Of a stretch of DNA of 64,000 nucleotides, positions 58,801 through 64,000 are shown one piece after another. The notes below the pieces were generated by a model. The model was given only the letters and a program-made list of their open reading frames with translations, did not search any database and was not told the DNA's origin. The stretch comes from Candidatus Peribacteria bacterium (GTDB lineage: Bacteria; Patescibacteriota; Gracilibacteria; Peribacterales; Peribacteraceae). How positions within the stretch are numbered: position 1 is the stretch's first letter; every line of letters begins with the position of its first letter. The stretch spans positions 1 to 64,000 of the forward strand of contig CALRAD010000004.1 of the NCBI GenBank assembly GCA_943350395.1, given 5' to 3'. The position numbers were made by a program, and so were the translations under genes.

Positions 58801-60200
58801 TCTCTCTCCGCTTCGACACTGGTGCAGTGTTCGTACAGGCAGAGCAGGTGACGGATGGAAGCTCGCTCTCCGGTATTCAGTCAAAGAACTCGGCCGGTTT
58901 GACACAGGCTCCAGGTCAGACAGGAAACGTGAACACAGGCGGCGTTACAGCCGATATTCAGGTGGTGACCCAGTACGCTACGGCCTACACGCTCAGGACT
59001 CAGGGTGATCTCTATATCACCAAGTCTTCGACGCCTGTCAGGTCTCGCCAGCTTCTTGGCGGCACACTCGCCGATGAAATCCTCCGCTTGCAGTTCCATG
59101 CTGAGTACGAGGATATCGACGTGACAGACCTCGTTCTCACCGCTTCCGGTTCGAACGCTGCGTCCCACGCTTCGAACATCGATCGTCTTGAGCTCTACAA
59201 AATTGGCGCAACGACTCCGTTTGCTACTGCCACCGTTGCCGGTTGCGGAAGCGATGGCGTTCCTGCCAACTCTGTTTGTGCCAAGATGAAGAATCAGGAG
59301 TTCATCGTTCCGAAAGGATCGAACACGAACATCTTGGTTCGCCCGAGAATGCGCACGGACGTCGATGGTGCTACGACCAACCATGTGGTTGCGTACAAGA
59401 TCGACATGTTCCCAAGCAGCTCGACTGGTGCAGTCCGCGCTCGCGGTTTGCTCTCCAGCAACAACCTCGGTTCCAACGATGACGACCAGACCGCAGAAGG
59501 TGAGGTCTTTATCGGAACGAGCATTGTCACGTCGTCGGGTACGGTTATCCGCACGAATGACAACCGTGTTGTTCTCTCGAAGATCACGTCCATCACGAAC
59601 GCTGATCCGAACGCGAACGGCACCGCTATCCCGACTGGCACACAGCGCCAGATCGCTCAGTTCAAGTTCTCCACGGCTGCTGCAAGCAACCTGAAGAACG
59701 GAACGAACAAGTTCACGCTCTCCGGCATTATCTTCAACGTCAATGCCACGAACGTAAAACTTGGTAGCGCTAGCAACACGTCCACTGCGACTTCCACCTT
59801 CAAGCTTTACAACAAAGCTGATCAGACGGTGAAAGCCACATGTACGGGTTCCGGTGGAGTGGTTTCCGGCACGCCGGTTGTCGCTTCTCCAGGAGCACAG
59901 TCTGGATCTCTCACTGTTACCTGTCGCTTGAGCACGACTTCGGTGAACATCGAAATCGACCCAGGCAGCGACGCAACCTTCGTCCTTGAGGCCGAGATTG
60001 CAAACGCTAAGATCAGCAACAGTTCGACCTCCACGCTGCAAGTCTCTCTTCAGGGTTACACAGATATCGGTGCTACGACCTTCCACCAGAACGACTCTCA
60101 CGTCTCCTGGATGGATAAGGACAATGCAGCAGCTCCGACTGTCTTCCGCTGGATTGAGTACCCAGACACGAGCATCAACGGAACTAGCTATAACGGCTAA
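55833..60200 (+). CDS. S-layer protein with three SLH domains
   Basis: 1455 residues. Signal peptide 1-28 (AFAGVSAAAIMLSQVATAIA). Three SLH domains span about 29-215 (YSDVPAGVWYEGAVSAFVDA; FDDVSTGAWYYKYFEEAGKE; FADNPTGQWYTSDIQTAADH), with ITRGE-like ends NRAEFVKLV, NRAEAAAIIV and NRAEMVVML. The rest is beta-rich: a Big-like domain (about 222-305), then a series of Ig-like modules with LxxDLVLTASGS-type strands and stretches such as NYVLWADTNDDGVVDTILQK. Few Cys. Codons are strongly C-ending (AAC, CGC, TTC, AAG), unlike most neighbours, as expected for an abundant protein. It has its own strong promoter and terminator. It forms the outer coat, anchored through SLH to wall polymer. Confidence 0.93.
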   Translation: MNISRLKKAFAGVSAAAIMLSQVATAIAAYSDVPAGVWYEGAVSAFVDAGYLDAAQTRFRGTDNANRAEFVKLVVELNGGVINTAPATPSFDDVSTGAWYYKYFEEAGKEGWVRGDGSCYGKHPCYSRPSANINRAEAAAIIVRAFGLDSSGSAAQFADNPTGQWYTSDIQTAADHCVLQGDDSTGRVRPSDNMNRAEMVVMLHRVDQGLTYGKDCGTTASTMPSVKTAMAISATVLELTFNVSLDETAAKDKSHYTVTGSPEIPVDSVSMTSKDTVEVTLASAMDAGHTYTATVVDMLTTDGKKFSDSTTFTGYTSLVLGNGNLEATLSAKNPVGDTIPKGAQGVVFLSVDLTATSDDVVLENLTMLHEGFGDSADFSGVYAVVDGARVTRKRTIDSQSYTATLRFTKPLVIMAGKTVTLQLAGDLKTTATVSSEHAFTLELPTDFASNAKAVTGNFPLKGKSFRVAAVASGIVTISYRSVTPSSIKVGDKGASIGKWEVSLDSTEDQTVYSMTIQNNGTAGDGDFGNIQIRRSDGTVLTKSVDATIGDYATLVFDPPFTILEGDRITMSVVADITGGAAKNIQVTFDETGDIFSVGSLYGYGVNGQLYGSSIVLSTTTTASTVTIDAGQFTISIDGPVTQQFTRKDKNAVLANLWFETGGEDVDVEELYILVQGTTSTGAAFVVGRGGVAATVDDVSEAIEKVEIRNTISGRTISGVKQGTASTSAVTSGNTTLTSTKSTNGTGTGSYAVYRFDDFIVKGKEKYEFRVNFIDNSGTSSVAAPANGDRFRIHVCGEATHNLSTANVLQTNGTGCSAGGFFVATSTLGKSIQMQIKGVSTNDRIGDYRPGGTVTGNVQEIKTAGLTITGKATATTDTTVSNAKNVNLFRFEGRATEAADILVTNFIFTAANGVSGVTYPAQNGQNYVLWADTNDDGVVDTILQKGVSSQAGQVTFDKLAGGGYIIPKQKSIVFEVHSDISASLSGATPVLSLRFDTGAVFVQAEQVTDGSSLSGIQSKNSAGLTQAPGQTGNVNTGGVTADIQVVTQYATAYTLRTQGDLYITKSSTPVRSRQLLGGTLADEILRLQFHAEYEDIDVTDLVLTASGSNAASHASNIDRLELYKIGATTPFATATVAGCGSDGVPANSVCAKMKNQEFIVPKGSNTNILVRPRMRTDVDGATTNHVVAYKIDMFPSSSTGAVRARGLLSSNNLGSNDDDQTAEGEVFIGTSIVTSSGTVIRTNDNRVVLSKITSITNADPNANGTAIPTGTQRQIAQFKFSTAAASNLKNGTNKFTLSGIIFNVNATNVKLGSASNTSTATSTFKLYNKADQTVKATCTGSGGVVSGTPVVASPGAQSGSLTVTCRLSTTSVNIEIDPGSDATFVLEAEIANAKISNSSTSTLQVSLQGYTDIGATTFHQNDSHVSWMDKDNAAAPTVFRWIEYPDTSINGTSYNG

Positions 60201-60240
60201 TTTCGTCTGAACTCTTCTATCGGCCGCGTCCGATACGCCA

Positions 60241-60273
60241 AAAGACCTCCCAGAAATGGGAGGTCTTTTTGGT
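60241..60273 (+). terminator. Terminator of the S-layer gene
   Basis: AAAAGACCTCCC-AGAAAT-GGGAGGTCTTTTT: an 11-bp stem with U-run 40 nt after the stop codon. Symmetric A/T flanks make it bidirectional, but no leftward gene uses it directly. Confidence 0.93.
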
Positions 60274-60283
60274 ATGTGGCGTT

Positions 60284-60391
60284 CTCGATACGCGTCCTCG
60301 AAGGACGCTACTCGAACTGACACGGTGACCCATGTGCGGATCTATGTATGTGTCACTTCGAGTAGCCACGCCGCAGCGGGGCGTATCGAGA
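60284..60391. repeat. Long inverted-repeat element downstream of the S-layer gene
   Basis: 40-bp left arm starting TCTCGATACGC and ending TACTCGAACTGACAC; 42-bp right arm GTGTCACTTCGAGTAGCC to GCGTATCGAGA. Each arm carries its own small hairpin (GTCC-TCGA-GGAC; CCGC-AGC-GGGG). A 26-bp centre separates them. MITE-like, no coding capacity. Confidence 0.83.
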
Positions 60392-60393
60392 AG

Positions 60394-61422
60394 CTACCCA
60401 ACAACCCTCCTCTTCCACTCCAGCATCTTCTTTACGATCGGCTGTAGAACAATCATCTGTTCCGGCGGATACGAAACGACTGTCCCCCCGAATTTTCGCT
60501 TAAAATCACTGATACCGGCCCACGGGTCATCTGTTCCTGCGTTCTCTGGAGCAATGCCCAGCAGGTCATAGCGCATGCATCCTGCATTCTTGCACTGTCG
60601 TATTGCTTCCCACTGCAGGAGGTAGGGTGCCATCAGATGTCGATGCTCATACGACGATGCGCCATAGTAGTAGATGCCGGTACGGGAAAAGTTCCCCTCC
60701 CCCCTCGGGGGAGGGGTTAGGGGTGGGGGCCAGAGCACCCCTATCAAGCCTGCAACGGGCTTCCCTTGATAGTTTGCCATCAGAATAAAGCTATCTCTCA
60801 AGTGAGAGAGAAAACGCGTGTAGTGCGATTTTTGAGAGATTTTAAAGCCATCCCTGCTGCCTGTGCCTTTCAGAAGCTCATAGAATGCTTCGATGTCGCC
60901 TGAGGAGCCTTCTGAGACTTCGATGCTGTGCTTCTTTGCAACGCCGATGTTGTATCGACCTTTCGGATGCATCTGCGCAAGAATTTCGTCTTCTGTTTTC
61001 GTGAGATCGACGATGCGTGTGGCTTCGGGATAAACATGGCGAGATGCAGTAGTGAATGCGTCGTGGTGAGCGGGTAGGACAGTTGCTGGAGAAAAATATA
61101 CGGCGATACATCGATCATCTTTTGCATCATTGATTATCTTTTCAAGTAGAGCAGTCACCAACTGATTACTCTTCGTCCAGAGCGGTCCTCTCGCTATTTC
61201 CCACGTAGATAATCCTCCGGTTGTCTTGTCGATCGAAATGAGAGCCGAAGCGAGAATGTGTCCTGGATCATCTTCTGCAACATAAATGCGCACGCTGTTG
61301 CCGCAGGCTTCGAGATAGTGCTTCCGCTCCAGTGATTGCCAGAGGCTGCCTTCCGGATTGGTAAGAATCCATTCGTTATATCGTCGTAGATCTGTGCCGT
61401 TCGTTAGGATTCTTATTTCCAT
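60394..61422 (-). CDS. FemAB-like peptidoglycan interpeptide-bridge aminoacyltransferase
   Basis: 342 residues with the twin GNAT folds of the Fem/MurM family, which add amino acids from aminoacyl-tRNA to lipid II or the stem peptide. Landmarks: GSLWQSLERKHYLEACG, a RGPLW-type strand pair, QMHPKGRYNIGVAKKHSIEV (the typical K-RYNI-A-K block), YYYGASSYEHRHLMAPYLLQ and the terminal GISDFKRKFGG. Residues about 230-244 (PPPLTPPPRGEGNFS) lie where homologues run straight from GLIG into the YYYGAS strand; they are encoded by a palindromic repeat. The start ATG has CATAAT 11 nt upstream. Confidence 0.9.
   Translation of the reverse strand: MEIRILTNGTDLRRYNEWILTNPEGSLWQSLERKHYLEACGNSVRIYVAEDDPGHILASALISIDKTTGGLSTWEIARGPLWTKSNQLVTALLEKIINDAKDDRCIAVYFSPATVLPAHHDAFTTASRHVYPEATRIVDLTKTEDEILAQMHPKGRYNIGVAKKHSIEVSEGSSGDIEAFYELLKGTGSRDGFKISQKSHYTRFLSHLRDSFILMANYQGKPVAGLIGVLWPPPLTPPPRGEGNFSRTGIYYYGASSYEHRHLMAPYLLQWEAIRQCKNAGCMRYDLLGIAPENAGTDDPWAGISDFKRKFGGTVVSYPPEQMIVLQPIVKKMLEWKRRVVG
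60690..60732 (-). repeat. Palindromic repeat (family A type) inside the FemAB-like gene
   Basis: GTTCCCCTCCCCCC-TC-GGGGGAGGGG followed by TTAGGGGTGGGGGC on the plus strand, matching the HU downstream element in core and lead-in. In frame within the coding region. Confidence 0.85.
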
Positions 61423-61544
61423 AGCAGAATTGAATTATGAATGAAGAAGTATGAATGAAGAAGGGCAGAGAACCATAATTCATAATTCATACTTCGTAAT
61501 TCGATTCTCGTGAGTATACTGCATCCACTTACCCCTTGATTCGC
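61423..61544. promoter_or_regulatory. Divergent region between FemAB-like gene and sod
   Basis: AT-rich imperfect inverted repeat: GAATTATGAATGAAGAAG at about 61433 and CATAATTCATAATTCATAC at about 61476-61500. A similar GAATTATGAAGT/GAATTC stretch occurs between the deacylase and zwf genes near 6945-6970. TATACT (61513-61518) is a candidate sod -10, about 26 nt before its ATG. Confidence 0.5.
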
Positions 61545-62156
61545 ATGTCTCACACCCTTCCGAGTCTCCCCTACGCTTTCACTGCATTGGAGCCGCATAT
61601 TGATGCAAAAACGATGGAGATTCATTTCACGAAGCATCATCAAGCGTACGTCGACAATCTGAACAAAGCCTTGGACAAGCACCCCGAACTTCATGATAAG
61701 TCTGTCGAGGAACTTGTTGCCGATCTCGAGATGGTCCCCGAGGATATTCGCGGTGCCGTGCGAAATCATGGAGGCGGACATTTGAATCATTCATTCTTCT
61801 GGCAGATTCTCTCCCCAGCGACGGGAGCAGAGCCTCAGGGAGCCTTACTGGAAGCCATCAAAAAGTCTTTCGGAAGTCTCGAGGGATTGAAAGAACAATT
61901 CGCCGCTAGCGCAGCCTCGCGCTTCGGTTCGGGTTGGGCGTGGCTTACAGTGGACGGTAAAGATCTTGTGATTGTGAGTACGGCAAATCAGGATAATCCC
62001 ATCACAGAGGGCAAAACACCGATTTTAGGGCTTGATGTGTGGGAGCATGCGTACTATCTGCACTACCAGAACAGACGACCAGATTACGTGAAGGCGTTCT
62101 GGAATATTGTGAATTGGAAAGAGGTGGAGCAGCGATTTCAGGATGCGTCTGCCTAA
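61545..62156 (+). CDS. sodA: Superoxide dismutase (Fe/Mn type)
   Basis: 203 residues. Metal ligands in place: His in [16 protein letters not shown], His in [14 protein letters not shown], and Asp and His in [18 protein letters not shown]. It starts [17 protein letters not shown], the usual N terminus of the family, and ends [12 protein letters not shown]. It dismutates superoxide to oxygen and peroxide in the cytoplasm. Fe or Mn preference cannot be read from sequence alone. The start at 61545 is preferred over an ATG-like codon 9 nt upstream. Its presence implies at least some oxygen exposure. Confidence 0.96.
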   Translation: MSHTLPSLPYAFTALEPHIDAKTMEIHFTKHHQAYVDNLNKALDKHPELHDKSVEELVADLEMVPEDIRGAVRNHGGGHLNHSFFWQILSPATGAEPQGALLEAIKKSFGSLEGLKEQFAASAASRFGSGWAWLTVDGKDLVIVSTANQDNPITEGKTPILGLDVWEHAYYLHYQNRRPDYVKAFWNIVNWKEVEQRFQDASA

Positions 62157-62168
62157 GGTCAAATTGCG

Positions 62169-62324
62169 TTGACGCATTCTCACTTCCCGCTACAATTTCC
62201 CAGTCACAGCGGCTTCCGATTGTGTTCTGAGAGCTGGGCAATGGTTCCTTTCATTGAAAGGGAATCCTTGCGCAGCGCTTTGTTGTGTCCTAACCCCAGT
62301 CCCTAGCCTTATTCCCCCATCCGT
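62169..62324 (+). promoter_or_regulatory. rpoB promoter and structured leader
   Basis: TTGACG (62169-62174), 16-nt spacer, TACAAT (62191-62196) give a strong sigma70 promoter. The leader of about 125 nt contains GGTTCCTTTC-ATT-GAAAGGGAATCC (62245-62269), a 10-bp stem. This contrasts with the leaderless genes and suggests leader-based control of the RNA polymerase operon. Confidence 0.65.
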
Positions 62325-64000
62325 ATGGCCAAGAAGTCCGCTCCCAAGAAAAAAGTGAAGAAGCCGATCCAAAAGAAGAAACCTGTCGTCAAGAAAGCTC
62401 CTCAGAAGAAAGCAGTGGTAAAGAAAGTCGTTCATGCACCGAAGAAAGTAGTTGCGAAACCGAAGCCTATTGAAAATAAAACGCAAAACGTTCAAAGGAA
62501 AGCAATCATCAAGACAGCGAAAACGAAGATTGCATCGAAGATGCTCGTGGCCGAGGAGAGGAAGCCGGTGCTGTCGAAGAAGGCGCCTGCGAGGAAGCGC
62601 GAGTACAAGTACGACGTGGAAGAGGCGATTTTGGCGCAACACACGTCTTTTAAGCTTACGAGTTCCGAGCGCATTCCAGCGTCTCTTAAAGACGTTTCTC
62701 CAGAGCTCACGCCGAAGATGACGATCAGCGGACGTGCGTTTCTCACGAAGGATGACTCGATCGAGATGATGCGCTCACTGATCGACGTGCAGATCCAGAG
62801 TTATCGATGGTTTTTGACCGAAGGACTCTCGGAACTTTTGAAGGAAGTCAGCCCGATCACCGATTTTTCGAGCAAGAAAATGGAACTCAACTTCCTTGGG
62901 CACACCTTCGACAGACCCAAGTACGATCCCGCAACCTGCAAGCGCAGGAACCTAAGCTACGAGGCGGCAATGAAGGCACAGGTGCAGCTCATCAACAAAG
63001 AGACCGGAGAAATCAAAGAGCAGGATGTATTCCTCGGAAGCATCCCCCTCATGACCGATAACGGTACGTTCGTGGTTGGTGGTATTGAGCGTGTGGTGGT
63101 CAGTCAGCTCGTCCGTAGCCCCGGCGTGTTCTTCTCCGCCATGACCGATTTCCCGAAACATCACGCGGCGAAGATCATCCCGAAGCGCGGAGTCTGGATG
63201 GAAATCGAAACTGACAGACGCGGCATCATTACGTGCAAGATCGATCGCAAGCGAAAAATTCCGATCACGCAGCTCCTCAGAGTTTTCGGTTATCAGAACG
63301 ATAGCCAGATCATCGATCTCTTCAAAGATGTCGTGAAGACCGAGAAGGATTACATCCTGGCCACTCTTGAAAAAGACACCGTGCGGACGGTCGACGAGGC
63401 ATACCAAAGCATCTATCGAAAAATCCGCCCGGGTGATCTTGCGACAGCGGAGAATGCAAAGTCTCTGATCGACGCGCTCTTCTTCGATTTCAAGAAGTAC
63501 GACATGGGCAATATCGCACGCTATAAACTGAACCGCCGCTTCGGATTCACGACGCCGAATGACGAAGCGCACCGCGTGTTTCAGGTCACCGATTTCGTGG
63601 AAATTCTCAAAGAACTCGTGAGGCTCAATAACGGAGAAGGCTCACCCGATGACATCGATCACCTCTCGAACAGACGCGTGAGATCCGTCGGAGAGCTTGT
63701 CCAGAACAAGTACCGCGTCGGTCTTATGCGCACCGAGCGCATCATGAAAGACCGTATGACCGTCATGGATCTTGAGACGGTCACGCCAACCCAGCTCATC
63801 AACTGCCGTCCGATTACGGCAGCTCTTCGCGAGTTTTTTGCATCGTCGCAGCTCTCGCAGTTTATGGACCAGACGAACCCGCTTTCCGAGCTCGCGCACA
63901 AGCGTCGTCTATCGGCGATGGGTCCCGGTGGACTCAGCAGAGAGCGCGCAAGCTTCGATGTTCGTGACGTTCACCCCAGTCACTATGGTCGTATCTGTCC
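62325..64000 (+). CDS. rpoB: RNA polymerase beta subunit, N-terminal part (runs off window), with lysine-rich N-terminal extension
   Basis: 558 codons are visible, open to the window edge. The conserved beta-subunit core begins near residue 152 (LIDVQIQSYRWFLTEGL) and continues with FLGHTFDRPKYDP, VFLGSIPLMTDNGTFVVGG, RVVVSQLVRSPGVFFS, and the rifampicin-region block SSQLSQFMDQTNPLSELAHK with RRLSAMGPGGLSRERA at the end. In most bacteria the equivalent of LIDVQIQSY lies at about residue 25-40. Here about 110 residues precede it, the first 50 being Lys/Pro/Val/Ala-rich (AKKSAPKKKVKKPIQKKKP; VVKKAPQKKAVVKK), like a histone H1 tail. The frame is unbroken, so the tail is part of the protein unless an internal start is used. 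Confidence 0.95.
   Translation, partial: MAKKSAPKKKVKKPIQKKKPVVKKAPQKKAVVKKVVHAPKKVVAKPKPIENKTQNVQRKAIIKTAKTKIASKMLVAEERKPVLSKKAPARKREYKYDVEEAILAQHTSFKLTSSERIPASLKDVSPELTPKMTISGRAFLTKDDSIEMMRSLIDVQIQSYRWFLTEGLSELLKEVSPITDFSSKKMELNFLGHTFDRPKYDPATCKRRNLSYEAAMKAQVQLINKETGEIKEQDVFLGSIPLMTDNGTFVVGGIERVVVSQLVRSPGVFFSAMTDFPKHHAAKIIPKRGVWMEIETDRRGIITCKIDRKRKIPITQLLRVFGYQNDSQIIDLFKDVVKTEKDYILATLEKDTVRTVDEAYQSIYRKIRPGDLATAENAKSLIDALFFDFKKYDMGNIARYKLNRRFGFTTPNDEAHRVFQVTDFVEILKELVRLNNGEGSPDDIDHLSNRRVRSVGELVQNKYRVGLMRTERIMKDRMTVMDLETVTPTQLINCRPITAALREFFASSQLSQFMDQTNPLSELAHKRRLSAMGPGGLSRERASFDVRDVHPSHYGRIC

Noticed and set aside
58881-60323. 480-codon open frame antisense to the 3' half of the S-layer gene
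   Set aside because: Same reason; composition dominated by Arg, Val, Asp and Ser typical of reversed C-ending codons.
1-64000. Alternative genetic code (UGA as Gly) as in Gracilibacteria/Absconditabacteria
   Set aside because: Several clear genes end in TGA at the family's usual C terminus (for example at 3015-3017 and 50719-50721), and conserved proteins show no internal TGA.
1-64000. Insertion sequences or prophage
   Set aside because: No transposase, integrase, terminase or capsid-like protein is present; only non-coding inverted-repeat elements were found.

Overview
The window looks like a chromosomal segment of a small-genome Patescibacterium (CPR), most likely a Peribacteria/Peregrinibacteria-type lineage. 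This is inferred from compact, slightly GC-balanced gene content, many tandem exported proteins with Cys-rich CGDGxxxxxEQCDDGN repeats, SLH-anchored S-layer genes, many starts without a Shine-Dalgarno sequence, and TGA used as an ordinary stop (so not the recoded Gracilibacteria/Absconditabacteria code). No transposase, prophage, rRNA or CRISPR array is visible. One tRNA (Trp) is present.

Layout. 0-3 kb: end of a glycosyltransferase, then an exported amidase-SpoIID fusion. 3-7 kb: ECF sigma factor, small unknown genes, metK behind a SAM-I-clan riboswitch, and a YbaK/PrdX deacylase. 7-9.3 kb: zwf and pgl (oxidative pentose phosphate entry). 9.3-14 kb: a leftward wall operon, ftsQ-dacA-LysM/M23-dockerin/Cys-rich protein-metalloprotease. 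It diverges from a rightward glycosyltransferase-nnrD-pgeF run through a 21-bp promoter gap; dgt follows from its own promoter. 18-25 kb: a family of exported beta-solenoid-like proteins around a RelBE-type toxin-antitoxin pair, plus an SLH protein. 25.7-34 kb: housekeeping genes (class IV aminotransferase, aquaporin, tRNA-Trp, topA, HU, RhuM-Fic, KhpB, dnaJ). 33.9-48.4 kb: eight consecutive rightward surface-protein genes. 48.4-54.7 kb: gatCA, rnpA-yidC, class I aldolase, cysS. 54.7-55.8 kb: a gene-poor stretch rich in inverted repeats. 55.8-60.2 kb: a 1455-residue S-layer protein. 60.3-64 kb: FemAB-like ligase, superoxide dismutase and the start of rpoB, which carries an unusual lysine-rich N-terminal tail.

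Themes. (1) About a third of the window encodes the cell surface: S-layer, SLH proteins, peptidoglycan hydrolases and ligases, and a paralogous set of membrane-anchored proteins with a dockerin-like EF-hand module followed by Cys-rich repeats, beta-propellers or a LamG domain. These probably form an adhesion or assembly apparatus for a host-attached lifestyle (inference). (2) Many genes have a sigma70 -10 hexamer ending 6-9 nt before the start codon, so their mRNAs are probably leaderless. (3) Several families of short palindromic repeats are scattered between genes and have also inserted in frame inside at least four genes (amidase, glycosyltransferase, dgt, femAB-like).
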